Source: Hymenobacter sp. GOD-10R (lineage in GTDB: Bacteria; Bacteroidota; Bacteroidia; Cytophagales; Hymenobacteraceae). From it: a stretch of DNA of 64,000 nt. A program made the translations under genes and the position numbers. Below are positions 45,051 to 54,393 of the stretch, piece by piece; the first letter of the stretch is position 1, and each line of letters begins with the position of its first letter. Where the stretch lies: positions 71,234 to 135,233 of the forward strand of contig NZ_CP141188.1 in assembly GCF_035609205.1 (NCBI RefSeq), given 5' to 3'. Under the pieces are notes generated by a model. The model searched no databases. It was given only the letters and a program-made list of their open reading frames with translations, and was not told where the DNA came from.

Positions 45051-46085
45051 ATGCACCCTCAACAACAACTCGCCCTGGCCTTGTTGGCCTATGTCGCCCA
45101 GCGGGGCTTGGCCGTGGACCGCCTGGCCCGGCAGTCGGGGCTGGACACGGCCGCCCTGCTCAGCCCCCTCCACGGCCCCCCGTCGGCGAAGCAGTGGCAC
45201 GACCTCTGGCTCAATGCGGCCCAGCTAGCCCGTGACCCCACGTTTGGGTTGCACTTCGGCGAAGCTGCGACCCCGGCGGCACTGGGTGTTGTCGGCCAAC
45301 TCGTGCAGAGCAGCCGCACGGTGGGCGAGGCCTTAACCCACGGAGCCGCCGCGCTACCCTTGCTCACCGACCAGGTGTGGCTCGACTTGGCCCACTCCCC
45401 CCAGTCCGTGCGGCTGCGGTTTCGGCCGCTACCCGCCGAGCCGGCGGGTAGCGCCACCGTCGTCGAGCACCTCGTAGATTTTGTGCTGGCATTTGTCCTG
45501 CACGAGCTGGATGGCTTGCTGCTCGAACGTCTTCAGCCGCGGGCCGTGCGGTTTCCGCCCGGCGCCCGGCAGTTGCCCGAGCATCTGCGGGTGCTACGCG
45601 TGGCCACGCTGGCGGATGGTCCGCCCGGCGAGTACAGCGTCGAGTTGGCCGGCGCGTGCTGGGGGATGCCCCTGTTCACCGCTGACTACGAACTGCAAGC
45701 TGCGTTGCTGCAGAAAGTAGCCCAATGGCAAGCGGCCCGGCCGGCTGGGGAACCATTGCGCGACAAGATTGCGGGTTACTTGCTGGCCAACGCGTACTTG
45801 GGCATCCCATCGTTGGAAGAGCTAGCGGCAAATTTTTCCACCAGTGCTCGCAGCCTGCAACGCAAGCTGCAGGCTGAAGGTGTTAACTATCAAGAGGTAG
45901 CCGATGCCGTGCGCAAGTCGCTGGCTTTGCATTACCTGCAAGCGGGCGCCTATCCGCTTAAAGAAATATCCTACTTATTGGGCTACAACGAGTTGAGCGC
46001 TTTCAGTCGTGCCTTTAAGCGCTGGACGGGGCACAGCCCGGCCCACTACCCGCCTGCGTTGCCCAGCCGCTCGCTTTCGGGGTAG
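45051..46085 (+). CDS. AraC-family regulator with Arabinose_bd-type N-terminal domain
   Basis: 344 aa. The N-terminal ~190 residues match the Arabinose_bd-type sensor (LARQSGLDTAALLSPLHG, FGLHFGEAATPAALGVVGQLV), and the C-terminal 90 residues carry the AraC DNA-binding fold: LEELAANFSTSARSLQRKLQ and LKEISYLLGYNELSAFSRAFKRW. Proteins of this type, such as OruR and related regulators, respond to small metabolites. It is divergent from the NTF2-like gene at 44442-44849 and 170 bp upstream of the second NTF2-like gene at 46256, so it may control both. Confidence 0.88.
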   Translation: MHPQQQLALALLAYVAQRGLAVDRLARQSGLDTAALLSPLHGPPSAKQWHDLWLNAAQLARDPTFGLHFGEAATPAALGVVGQLVQSSRTVGEALTHGAAALPLLTDQVWLDLAHSPQSVRLRFRPLPAEPAGSATVVEHLVDFVLAFVLHELDGLLLERLQPRAVRFPPGARQLPEHLRVLRVATLADGPPGEYSVELAGACWGMPLFTADYELQAALLQKVAQWQAARPAGEPLRDKIAGYLLANAYLGIPSLEELAANFSTSARSLQRKLQAEGVNYQEVADAVRKSLALHYLQAGAYPLKEISYLLGYNELSAFSRAFKRWTGHSPAHYPPALPSRSLSG

Positions 46086-46255
46086 CCAGCCTTGGCGGAA
46101 AAGGGCAAGAGGGTGGCGTTCGGTGGTAAGCGGTTCGGACGCTAACGGGAGAAACTTTGCGGTAGGAAAACGCGGCCTTTTCTGCCGTGAAGTGCCCGGC
46201 TGTCTGATTGCCGGCTGGGTCTCACCATTTTTTCACCCTCACTCCTATTTCACTT

Positions 46256-46654
46256 ATGCAAACGCAACCCCAAGACGTGGTGCGCCGCTTTCTAACGGCC
46301 GTGCAGCAAAGCAAATTTGACCAAGTGGCCGCCGCCTTGCACCCGCAGGTGCAATGGAGTCAGCCCGGCCACCATCGCCTTTCGGGCCTCAAGCATTCGC
46401 GCGACGAAGTATTCGGCATGGTAGGCGCCATGCAGGAGTTGGCTGCCGGCACGCTTACCTTAACTAAAGTGGACCTGCTCAGTATGAATGGCCGCCGGGT
46501 TGCCTGCCGCGTGCACTGGCGCGCCGCCCAGCCAAGCGGCGCCGTGCTCGACGTGGATAACCTTGATGTGTACACGATCGAAGGGGGACTAATTACTCAC
46601 GTGCAGGTCTTCACCGCCGATACGGCCCAGGAAGATGCCTTTTGGGGCCAATAA
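46256..46654 (+). CDS. NTF2/SnoaL-like protein
   Basis: 132 aa from the Met at 46256; the upstream 16 codons of the open frame are not conserved. Sequence DVVRRFLTAVQQSKFDQVAAAL, then WSQPGHHRLSGLKHSRDEVFGM and GLITHVQVFTADTAQEDAFW is a standard nuclear-transport-factor-2-like fold, with a pocket that in relatives binds small organics or acts in isomerisation. It follows the AraC gene on the same strand. It is not very similar to the protein at 44442-44849, so the pair are family members rather than recent duplicates. Confidence 0.8.
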   Translation: MQTQPQDVVRRFLTAVQQSKFDQVAAALHPQVQWSQPGHHRLSGLKHSRDEVFGMVGAMQELAAGTLTLTKVDLLSMNGRRVACRVHWRAAQPSGAVLDVDNLDVYTIEGGLITHVQVFTADTAQEDAFWGQ

Positions 46655-47314
46655 ATCTGTCCGTCGTGTGTCCGTAGCACAGCCATGCTCCCTGCACGGC
46701 GTATTGGTCGAACTAGGGCTGAAAACTACGCTGCGTTGTCCGCGCGTGCGAAGCGGAAGGCCCAGGCTGGCAGCGCGTAAACCGCCACAGGCCAGCGGTC
46801 AGATAGCCCTAAAGGGTTGGGTTGCGCGCATACCTGTTTTTCATCATCGGAGCCGTTTCGTTGCGCCGCTTAGGGAGTGGGTGCACAGGGCCCCAAACTG
46901 CCCGCATGACAACAGGCACAGAAATGGTCATTTTGACCATCACAGCCTCTCGTGTCCGCTCCTGCTCGCTCCGCCTTTATAGGTCCGGCTTGCCCACCAG
47001 GTGCAAATACAGGTGGAAAAGCGCGTCTGGTGGGCCGCGGGCCTGTCCGCCGTGCGGGGGCAGGCCCGCGGCAGGGGGGGAGCCTCCACACGGCCCTGCA
47101 AACCGATGACCTGCTGGAGCGCCAAGGCTTCATCGAATCACGACCGCGCTTAGAGTCGTTTCCTTGAACAACCCCGCTGCAAAACGGCTCCCGTTTCACT
47201 AAAAAGCAGATTTGCCATGGTACTTGCAAGAGGCCATTTGTTCAGTAAAACGAGGGGTTCAGCAGAAGGGGCAGGACGTAGCACGACTGAGCCGCCGTCG
47301 CACTATCTTGCCGC
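46655..47314. other. Intergenic region with motif copy
   Basis: 660 bp before the serine hydrolase gene. The motif TTGTTCAGTAAAACGAGG is at 47238-47255. A GC-rich imperfect hairpin occurs near 47035-47080 (GGCCCGCGGGCC and GGGGGCAGGCCCGCGG). Frames in this stretch carry no recognisable domain, and I call no gene. Confidence 0.45.
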
Positions 47315-48883
47315 ATGCAAAAACTTCTATTTTTTATAAGAAGTATCCTGACACTTGGTACCAGCTGGCTGCTGGTTCAGACGCCGGCCGCCCGCGCTCA
47401 ATCCCCCACCACCGCGCCGGCAGATGGCGGCCGCATGGCCAACATAGCGGCGGCCTTCCCGGTGCTGGACAAGATTTACGCTGACTTTGCGGCCCAGCGC
47501 CACGTACCGGGCTTGGCCTACGGCCTCGTCGTAGACGGGCAGCTGGTGCACGCCGGGGCCGTGGGCTACACCGACGTGACCGCCCGCACCGCCGCGACGC
47601 CCCAGTCGGTCTTTCGCATCGCCAGCATGACCAAGAGCTTCGTAGCCCTGGCCGTGCTGCGCCTGCGCGACGAAGGCCGCCTGCGCCTCGACGACCCGGC
47701 CGAAAACTACCTGCCCGAGCTGAAAAAAGGGCCCCACACCTCTTCCGACACGCCGCCCTTCACCATTCGCCAGCTGCTGAGCCACAGCGCCGGCCTGCCC
47801 GAAGACAACCCCTGGGGCGACCGCCAGATGGGCCGCTCCGACGCCGAGTTGAGCGCGCTGGTCGGCCGGGGCCTGAGCGTCTCCAATGCGCCCGGCGTGG
47901 GCTTCGAGTACAGCAACCTGGGCTACGCGCTGCTGGGGCGCCTCGTCACGCGGGTGTCAGGCCAGCCGGTGCAGGCCTACATCAGCGAAAAAATTCTGCA
48001 CCCGCTGGGCATGAGCCACACCACCTGGGATTACCAGCAGGTGCCCGCCGCCCGCCTGGCCCACGGCTACGGGGCGTCCACCGGCCCGGGCCCGGGCCCG
48101 GGCCCGGAAGAGCCGCTGCTGCCCCGAGGCGAGTCGTTTGCGGCCCTGGGCGGGCTGCTCACCTCAGTCGACGATTTTGCCAAGTACCTGGCGTTTCAGG
48201 CCGATGCCGCCCCACGCCTCGGCCCCGACGCCGGGCCGGTGCGCCGCAGCTCGCGGCGCGAGATGCAGCAGTCGTGGACATTCGATGCCCTCATCAGCAA
48301 CCGCCGCCGGCCCAACGGCCAAGCTTGCCCCATTAGCATTTCGTACGGCTATGGCCTGAGTGTCTCGCACGATTGCGACGGGCACCGCTTCATCAGCCAC
48401 AGCGGCGGGCTGCCCGGCTTCGGCTCGCATTGGCTTCTGCTGCCCGAATACGGCATCGGCGTGGTAGCCTTTGTCAACCAAACCTACACCGCGCCCAATT
48501 ACGCGAACTACAGCGCCCTCGATACGCTGCTCACGCTGGCCGGGCTGCGGCCGCGCGTGGTGACCATCTCGGCCATTTTGGCGCAGCGCAAAGCCGAGCT
48601 GGCAGCCCTGCTGCCCGATTTCAACACGCTAGCCACCAACCCGCTGTTCGCCGACAACTTCTTCCTTGATGAAGCCTTGGCCACTCGGCGCAAGGCCGCC
48701 CAAGCCCTGCTGGCGCAGGCCGGTCCCATCCGTAGCGTCGGCGAATTGGAGCCGGAGAACCAGTTGCGCGGCCGCTTCCGGCTGCTGGGCGAGCGAGCCG
48801 CAGTAGAGGTTTTCTTCACCCTAAGCCCCGAAACCCCGGCACGAGTGCAGCAGCTCGAGTTGACGCTCGTGCCTACGCCCTGA
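47315..48883 (+). CDS. Secreted serine hydrolase (beta-lactamase family)
   Basis: 522 aa. Signal peptide to about residue 28 (TPAARAQ). The serine beta-lactamase/DD-peptidase marks are all present: the Ser-x-x-Lys in RIASMTKSFVAL, Tyr-x-Asn in EYSNLGYALLGR, and the third motif in ISHSGGLPGFG. A GPGPGPGP linker sits near 258-265, encoded by four GGCCCG units. The C-terminal ~130 residues are an extra helical and beta domain common in such hydrolases. It likely acts in the periplasm on esters or peptides, and not necessarily on beta-lactams. Codon use is very GC-rich. Confidence 0.88.
   Translation: MQKLLFFIRSILTLGTSWLLVQTPAARAQSPTTAPADGGRMANIAAAFPVLDKIYADFAAQRHVPGLAYGLVVDGQLVHAGAVGYTDVTARTAATPQSVFRIASMTKSFVALAVLRLRDEGRLRLDDPAENYLPELKKGPHTSSDTPPFTIRQLLSHSAGLPEDNPWGDRQMGRSDAELSALVGRGLSVSNAPGVGFEYSNLGYALLGRLVTRVSGQPVQAYISEKILHPLGMSHTTWDYQQVPAARLAHGYGASTGPGPGPGPEEPLLPRGESFAALGGLLTSVDDFAKYLAFQADAAPRLGPDAGPVRRSSRREMQQSWTFDALISNRRRPNGQACPISISYGYGLSVSHDCDGHRFISHSGGLPGFGSHWLLLPEYGIGVVAFVNQTYTAPNYANYSALDTLLTLAGLRPRVVTISAILAQRKAELAALLPDFNTLATNPLFADNFFLDEALATRRKAAQALLAQAGPIRSVGELEPENQLRGRFRLLGERAAVEVFFTLSPETPARVQQLELTLVPTP
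48083..48106 (+). repeat. (GGCCCG)4 hexanucleotide repeat in the hydrolase gene
   Basis: Four perfect GGCCCG units encode alternating Gly-Pro. They lie between the catalytic core and the rest of the hydrolase. As the unit is 6 nt, slippage keeps the reading frame and would only change linker length. Confidence 0.85.
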
Positions 48884-49249
48884 ATCCTTCCCCTGAGGAG
48901 GGCTGAAGAAGCATCAGCTGTGAAAACGAGAAGGAATACTTTTTGGGAGCCGAAGTAGTTTACGAAAACGGTGGTTTGAATTAGGATAAAAGCTCTTTTA
49001 CATACTGCTAACCATTCTTTGAGACACGTGAACTGGCTGTAACGTTTTCTGAACGTTCTATTGGAACAGGTTATGCCCTTGCTCATGGCCATCTATACCT
49101 CCCGTTAACGCCTGGTGATAGGATAGAATAGGCATGTTGGCGTAGGGGGAAAGTACGTCGGGGAATGAAACACCGCTTAGCAGGACTAGCTACGGGTCGG
49201 TCCTGCGCGGCCGCTTTCATGCTAACACGTGGCGTCGTATTTTGCTGCT
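48884..49249. other. Intergenic region
   Basis: 366 bp between the serine hydrolase and the S41 protease. Nothing coding or structured was found; it must include the promoter of the S41 gene. A long minus-strand frame (48508-49092) only shadows the hydrolase. Confidence 0.4.
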
Positions 49250-51001
49250 ATGCTTACTCGGTCTCGCCTCTGGACGCTGCTCCCACTCACGGGCCTCCTT
49301 CTGCTGCTGGGTAGCCGCGTCGGCCAGGCCACCCCCTCAGCGTCCCCTCCCGCCGCGCTGACCCAGCGCCTGGCCACCTTTGCCCAGGTCTGGGGCTTTC
49401 TCAAGTACCATCACCCCGGCATGGCCCGCCCCCACCTGGACTGGGACAGCGTGCTGGTTCGCCAGCTCCCGCAGGTGCAGGCGGCGCGCACCCCGGCTGC
49501 CTTCCACGTGCAGGTTGCCCGGCTGCTGAGTGTGCTGGGACCGCCGCCCACCACCGCCCGGGCCGTGCCCCCGGAGCTGCTCCCCCGCAACGTGGACGTC
49601 GGCTGGCTCACGCACGATCCCCTGCTTTCTCCCGCCCTGCGCCAGCAACTCATGCAGCTCTGGCAGCAGCACGCCTTCCCCGCCGTGCATCCTACTGTGA
49701 CGGAAACTGCCGCCGGCTTGCTGGAACACCACGAGCGAGCTTACCCGGACATGGTCCTGCCTGCGGAAGCCTACCGGCTGCTAACCTTGTTCCGCTACTG
49801 GAACATTATTCAGTACTACTATCCCTACAAGTACGCCATCGGCACGCCCTGGCCCTCCGTGCTGCGCACCTTTATCCCACGCTTCCAACAGGCCACTACC
49901 GCGCCGGCTTATCACCTACTGGTGCTGGAGTTGGTGGCCCAGTTGCACGACACGCATGCTTTCCTCTATGGTAGTACTGTGCTCTCGGCCCAGTTGGGCG
50001 ACTACTATCCGCCTCTGGAGCTCACGCAGCTCGAGGGCCAGGTCGTGGTGGCACAGGTCTACCGTGACGCCACGCCAGCGGTGCTGCCGGTGCAAGTAGG
50101 GGACGTAGTCCTGCAAGCCAACGGCGTCGCGGTGCAGCAGATCCTGACCCGCTATCAGCCTTACGTGGCGGCCTCCACACCAGCAGCCCTCCAGCGCGAT
50201 CTGCTGCGCTTTGTCTTGCGCGGGCAAGCGCAGGACTCGCTCGCCCTAACGGTGCGTACCCGCACGGGCGTGCGTACCGTGCGGCTGGCGCGCTCCTTGT
50301 CGATTCTCTCCTTGCGCTCGGCTTCGTACAAGACCTACTTCTTTGGGATGAACCCACGGGACACCACGCACCTGTGGCGGCGCTTCGGCTATCTGCACCT
50401 AGGCGGGCTGCAAGAGACTCAGCTGCCCTCCGTGCTGCCCCAGCTAGCACGCACACGCGGCCTGATCCTGGACCTGCGGGCCTACCCCAGTGCAAGTGTC
50501 GGGTCGTTGCTGGCGGCCTTGCCACCGGCTGCTGCCCCCGTGCGGCGCCTGGGCTTGCGCGCCGACTCGGTTGCCGCTATTGGGTGGGCGCGGTCGACGG
50601 TGCCCACCCTGACCTATCCGGGCTACACCCGCTGGACGCCGCTGGCAACCCTGGCACCCAGTACCCGCCGCCCAGCGTCCTATCCGGGCCAGGTGGTAGT
50701 GCTGGTGAACGAAAAGACGCAGAGTTACGGCGAGACCCTGGCCATGCTCCTGCAAGCGCGGCCGGGGGTGGTGATCGTCGGGAGCCAAACGGCCGGCGCG
50801 AACGGCAACATCGTGCCAGTGCCCTTACCCGGGGGCCTGGAGACCTACTATAGTGGCGTGGGCATGTACTACCCGGATGGCGGGGAAACGCAACGCCGGG
50901 GCATCGTGCCGAACCTGGTCGTCACGCCCACCGTAGCCGGCTTGCAAGCCGGCCGCGATGAGGTGCTCGACCGGGCCGTCGCCTATCTGCAACAGCCGTA
51001 G
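49250..51001 (+). CDS. Secreted S41-family protease
   Basis: 583 aa from ATG 49250, which gives a signal peptide (LLLLLGSRVGQA); GTG 49229 is an alternative. A helical N-terminal region (FAQVWGFLKYHHPGMA, then FRYWNIIQYYYPYKYAIG), typical of this Bacteroidota S41 group, leads to a PDZ-like segment (VAQVYRDATPAVLPVQVGDVVL) and the tail-specific protease core, with catalytic Ser in NEKTQSYGETLAM and the oxyanion segment TAGANGNI. S41 enzymes cut at protein C-termini in the periplasm. The catalytic Lys is not certain. A barrel gene follows by 102 bp. Confidence 0.87.
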   Translation: MLTRSRLWTLLPLTGLLLLLGSRVGQATPSASPPAALTQRLATFAQVWGFLKYHHPGMARPHLDWDSVLVRQLPQVQAARTPAAFHVQVARLLSVLGPPPTTARAVPPELLPRNVDVGWLTHDPLLSPALRQQLMQLWQQHAFPAVHPTVTETAAGLLEHHERAYPDMVLPAEAYRLLTLFRYWNIIQYYYPYKYAIGTPWPSVLRTFIPRFQQATTAPAYHLLVLELVAQLHDTHAFLYGSTVLSAQLGDYYPPLELTQLEGQVVVAQVYRDATPAVLPVQVGDVVLQANGVAVQQILTRYQPYVAASTPAALQRDLLRFVLRGQAQDSLALTVRTRTGVRTVRLARSLSILSLRSASYKTYFFGMNPRDTTHLWRRFGYLHLGGLQETQLPSVLPQLARTRGLILDLRAYPSASVGSLLAALPPAAAPVRRLGLRADSVAAIGWARSTVPTLTYPGYTRWTPLATLAPSTRRPASYPGQVVVLVNEKTQSYGETLAMLLQARPGVVIVGSQTAGANGNIVPVPLPGGLETYYSGVGMYYPDGGETQRRGIVPNLVVTPTVAGLQAGRDEVLDRAVAYLQQP

Positions 51002-51103
51002 CGTACCCGCGCCAGGCGAGGGCTGGCTGATTGCCTAGGCGCCGAGCAGACCGTAGAGACAACCTCGAAGGGGCAGGAGAGATCTACTAAAGAAAACGTA
51101 CTC

Positions 51104-51937
51104 ATGGCTTCTATCAGGCTGCTTCGCGTTGAATTATGGGTGGTTCTGCTGCTGCTCTCCCAATCCGGGCGGGCCCAACGGCCCACGCTACCGGAGCTGC
51201 CACCGCCCCAATCCGCCACGGCGGCTCCCCAACCCGTGCGGCGGGCGCCACCCCACCGGTGGTCCGTGATCGTCGCCGCCCAAGCCCACGGGAGTCGGCA
51301 CGTCTTTGCCGATCAGACGCTGGTGAGTCCGCGCCTGCTGCTGCGCCCTACCGTCGGGTTGGCGGGCCTGCTCGGGGTCCGCTATGGCCTGCGCCCCCGC
51401 CTCGGCATCGAGGCGGGCGTGAGTGTGCGCTCGGACGGCGTCTCAATTGCCTCCGTGGCGGACTACCGCGGGGGGCGCCGCTATGAGTCAGTCGAAGTCT
51501 CCACCATTTGGTTTAACAGCCCCCAGCTCCAGGTAGTGCTGGCCTACCAGGCCAAGCCTTCCCCCGCCGGGCACGCTTGGGTCTTGGAAGCGGGCGCGGA
51601 TGTGATCTCGCGCCGATACATGCATCTAGGCGGGTACAGTACGGGCTTAAGTACCAATGCCGGGCAGCCCCCCGCCACGCTGACGGCCAGCCAACAACTC
51701 GTCCCAGGGTCCGTTTGGCGCTTCGGGCTGCAAGGGCGGATCGGACGGGAATGGCACGTGTCACCGGCGCAGTTTGTCGGGTTACGGTTTGTCGGGCGGA
51801 TCGGCTTGCAAGAATTCAGCCGCTGGCAGTTGCGGTACACTTTTGTGGAGGACGGTATTCAACGGGGCTATCAAAACCAGATCCAGACGAAGCTGGGCTA
51901 TGTCGGCCTCCAAACATGGTACCGGTTTCAGGGGTGA
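51104..51937 (+). CDS. Outer-membrane beta-barrel-like protein
   Basis: 277 aa with a signal peptide (VVLLLLSQSGRAQ) and a Pro-rich spacer. The body alternates hydrophobic and polar residues in amphipathic strands (LLGVRYGLRPRLGIEAGVSVR, LQVVLAYQAKPSPAGHAWVLEAGADV) and ends in the aromatic TWYRFQG, as in PorT-like outer-membrane proteins. No specific function is known. It follows the S41 gene on the same strand and may share its transcript. Confidence 0.72.
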   Translation: MASIRLLRVELWVVLLLLSQSGRAQRPTLPELPPPQSATAAPQPVRRAPPHRWSVIVAAQAHGSRHVFADQTLVSPRLLLRPTVGLAGLLGVRYGLRPRLGIEAGVSVRSDGVSIASVADYRGGRRYESVEVSTIWFNSPQLQVVLAYQAKPSPAGHAWVLEAGADVISRRYMHLGGYSTGLSTNAGQPPATLTASQQLVPGSVWRFGLQGRIGREWHVSPAQFVGLRFVGRIGLQEFSRWQLRYTFVEDGIQRGYQNQIQTKLGYVGLQTWYRFQG

Positions 51938-52030
51938 TCCGTGCTTGCGTTCCCATAAGCAAGGGCAGAACGGCTACGGCTGATGAGGCTCGGGTTCCCC
52001 TTCTTTCCTTGCCAAAAGAGTAGCGAGGCG

Positions 52031-52072
52031 GCTTGGACATTTTGCAAAGGGACTACCGGAAGATGTCCAAGC
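52031..52072. repeat. 42-nt palindromic element, copy A
   Basis: Ten-bp arms GCTTGGACAT (52031-52040) and ATGTCCAAGC (52063-52072) pair perfectly; between them the stretch TTTGCAAAGGGA is conserved in the reverse complement of a second copy at 58867-58908. The two copies lie in inverted orientation and flank the block from the 52265 barrel gene to the 58557 barrel gene. Confidence 0.8.
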
Positions 52073-52264
52073 TACGTGGCTATGTTCCTCTCTGTGATTT
52101 TACCTCGGGCGAACCCCCCTTATCTCCCCAATGGGCCATGACACCTGTACTTATTCCTCTCCCTGCTGCAGCTCTGCTTCCCATTACTTTCCTGACAAAA
52201 GCATCGTGGCAGAGGGCTTTGCGGGTGTTCGGTAGCGTAGCAACTGCAGAAGGAAAGCAGGGTC

Positions 52265-52930
52265 TTACCAGCGGCCAAAGGTATAACGCAAGCCCAAGGC
52301 GCCCGCTTGGGTCACATCCCGTAAGGCCCGTAGGCTGGTGCTCACCGTCCCATCGGCCACGGCCTCTAGGTGCGTGGTGAGCCGGTAGCGCACGCTCACG
52401 CCGGCCGTGAACAGCGCGTCTGTCGTGCGCGAATGGTTGTCGTAGCTGCTAAAGCCCCCGGGCGCATTGGGGTCGGGGTAGGAACCCGTGCCGTCAAACG
52501 AGAAATGGTGCAGCGTGAAACCGCCCAGACCGTCTAGCTGCAACCGATGAGCTGCCGTGCGCGTGAAAGTATAGCGGGCGAGTGCCGCAAGCGAGGTCGA
52601 CCGGTTGGCATACCTTTGAGCGTAGGGTAGATTCGTGCCGTCGGCTTGCGGTACGAGGCCCGCATAAGAGCCTTTGATGGCTGCGGACGCGCCACTTAGC
52701 TGCAAGGCAAGGCGTGGGCGTAGCTGGTAGCCCAGCGTCACCTGCACGGGATGAGTGGAGGGGAATTCATAGCGGCTCCCCCAGTACTCGTGATCACTGG
52801 TATAGGCTCCCACCCCTACATAAAGTCGGTACGTGGGCGCCTGCTGTGCCGGAACCGCAGGCGACTGCGCCCAACTGAGCAAGGGCGTACTGACCAGAAA
52901 GGTGCAAAAGGCAAAGTGACGATTTAGCAT
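52265..52930 (-). CDS. Outer-membrane beta-barrel protein
   Basis: 221 aa from the Met at 52930, giving the signal MLNRHFAFCTFLVSTPLLSWAQ. The mature part shows strand-type alternation (YRLYVGVGAYTSD, VQVTLGYQLRPRLALQLSG, ARYTFTRTAAHRLQLDGLGGF) and ends LGLRYTFGRW, a classic outer-membrane C-terminal aromatic strand, as in OmpW/PorT-like small barrels. It is transcribed away from the DUF4249 unit. Its role is unknown. Confidence 0.8.
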   Translation of the reverse strand: MLNRHFAFCTFLVSTPLLSWAQSPAVPAQQAPTYRLYVGVGAYTSDHEYWGSRYEFPSTHPVQVTLGYQLRPRLALQLSGASAAIKGSYAGLVPQADGTNLPYAQRYANRSTSLAALARYTFTRTAAHRLQLDGLGGFTLHHFSFDGTGSYPDPNAPGGFSSYDNHSRTTDALFTAGVSVRYRLTTHLEAVADGTVSTSLRALRDVTQAGALGLRYTFGRW

Positions 52931-53433
52931 ACTAATTAGGCCGAAATGATACGGTAATTTACCAGTAGAAACACAGCTAAAGAGAAGAAACCAAATGGCC
53001 TCACCTGGTTGCATAGCAACCAAAATATAACGTAGCGAGCAAGCGCTAGAGGAGGTGCTCAGACCAAAGTACTCCTCGCCTTGCACTCGTTAAAGCAGGA
53101 TTGGCGGCCCACGCGCAATTCGGCCTGCGAGCGGGGGGCTGCTGGCGAGCTTTGCCCCTTCTACAGTCAATGACTTTCATCCCCACTTGCGCGGCACGCG
53201 GCGCGCTCACGAGCAGCAAAGCGAAGAGAAAATAGTAGTTCATAGGAATACGGCTGCCGTACCTGCTCGGACGAACCGCACAGGGGTGAAGAGCCGGATA
53301 GTGTACGAGTGGACCCCCTTCGCCGAATCGGTGGTTTGCCGCCAAGCCCTTTGGAAAGAGCATAGTAGTCTGAGGTGGCGTCATACGATTATCAGTGGGC
53401 CGTCGTTTGCTTTCGCAGCCGTTATCCTATCCT
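52931..53433. other. Divergent intergenic region
   Basis: 503 bp between two divergent genes, holding both promoters. On the minus strand a 65-codon frame (53046-53243) starts with a signal-like MNYYFLFALLLVSAPRAAQ and then turns into unconvincing sequence; it is described separately. Confidence 0.45.
53046..53243 (-). pseudogene. Possible truncated barrel-protein gene start
   Basis: The first 22 codons form a clean signal peptide (MNYYFLFALLLVSAPRAAQV) resembling those of Bacteroidota barrel proteins, followed by GMKVIDCRRGKARQQ and a basic tail with no strand pattern, then a stop. The size and abrupt change suggest the start of a disrupted gene. It could instead be a real small secreted protein. 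Confidence 0.3.
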
Positions 53434-54387
53434 ATGCTCAAACACTATACGTCCTTTCGTTTATCGGTTCTAGCCAGCCTATTCCTCCTTTTGCCGGGTT
53501 GTATCGACCAGATTAGTGCTGATTTGCCGGTGCCCCCCAACGTACTGGTCGTAAATTCCATCCTCACGCCGGACAGCGTGGTTCGGGTGCAGGTCAGCCG
53601 CGTCACCAGTACCGTAGATTCCGCTTCACGCCTGTTGTCTTCGGCCCGGGTATACCTGGGGACACCCAGTCAGGGAGAGGAACTGCTGCGCAACCAGGGA
53701 CGGGGGCTGTACGTCAGCCCTACGAAACCCGTCAGTGGGATACCCTATACCCTGCGGGCCGAAGCCGACGGTTACCCGTCCGCCAGCGCGACGGACACGA
53801 TGCCGGCGGCCATACCCATCCGGGAAGCCTGGTATGCTTATCCCACGGGTACAGACCGCAACAATGAATTACTAGGTACCATCGTCGTGCGCTTCGATGA
53901 CCCCGCGTCGACCACTAATTTCTATGAGATTACGGCCTATCAGCGCCAGGGTGGGCGCACTGACCAGAGCCAGAACTTTGTCCTGGATGTGCGGGGTAAT
54001 GCTGCGCTGGCCGCCGAAGGGGACGCGGAGTTTAACCCCGGCTCGCTGGTCTTTTCGGATCGGCTTTTCAACGGCCAAGCGTTTGAGCTGCGTGCTTCGT
54101 TTCATCCTTTCTGGGGCAGTGGAGGCGGTATCAGCAACGGGCAGCCCGTGGGGCCCCGGGTAACGGGCGAGGTATACGTCGAGTTGCGTTCCATCAGCCG
54201 CGCCTACTACCAGTACCGCAAAAGTTGGACCCGGCACTTCTACAACCAGGGCACCAAAGGTCCGAGTGGCGACCTGAACCAACTCCTGTTTCTGGGTGAC
54301 CCCACCCGGATGTACTCCAACGTGAACGGTGGCTACGGCGTGGCTGCAAGCCACGCCGTCGTTGTCCAGCCGCTGCCCCTGCGCTAA
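53434..54387 (+). CDS. DUF4249 outer-membrane lipoprotein
   Basis: 317 aa. The signal ends LLLPGC, with the lipid Cys at about residue 22. The sequence (NVLVVNSILTPDSVVRVQVSR, YTLRAEADGYPSASATDTMP, NFYEITAYQRQ) matches DUF4249, a Bacteroidota family usually encoded next to a TonB-dependent receptor, probably as a surface-exposed binding partner like SusD. It precedes the receptor by only 6 bp on the same strand, reversing the more usual receptor-first order. Substrate unknown. Confidence 0.87.
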   Translation: MLKHYTSFRLSVLASLFLLLPGCIDQISADLPVPPNVLVVNSILTPDSVVRVQVSRVTSTVDSASRLLSSARVYLGTPSQGEELLRNQGRGLYVSPTKPVSGIPYTLRAEADGYPSASATDTMPAAIPIREAWYAYPTGTDRNNELLGTIVVRFDDPASTTNFYEITAYQRQGGRTDQSQNFVLDVRGNAALAAEGDAEFNPGSLVFSDRLFNGQAFELRASFHPFWGSGGGISNGQPVGPRVTGEVYVELRSISRAYYQYRKSWTRHFYNQGTKGPSGDLNQLLFLGDPTRMYSNVNGGYGVAASHAVVVQPLPLR

Positions 54388-54393
54388 GCTCCT

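Noticed and set aside
46870..47229. Overlapping frames before the serine hydrolase
   Set aside because: All are short, GC-driven and without domain signals.
48508..49092. 194-codon minus-strand frame at the end of the serine hydrolase
   Set aside because: It overlaps the well-supported hydrolase and has only chance-like composition.
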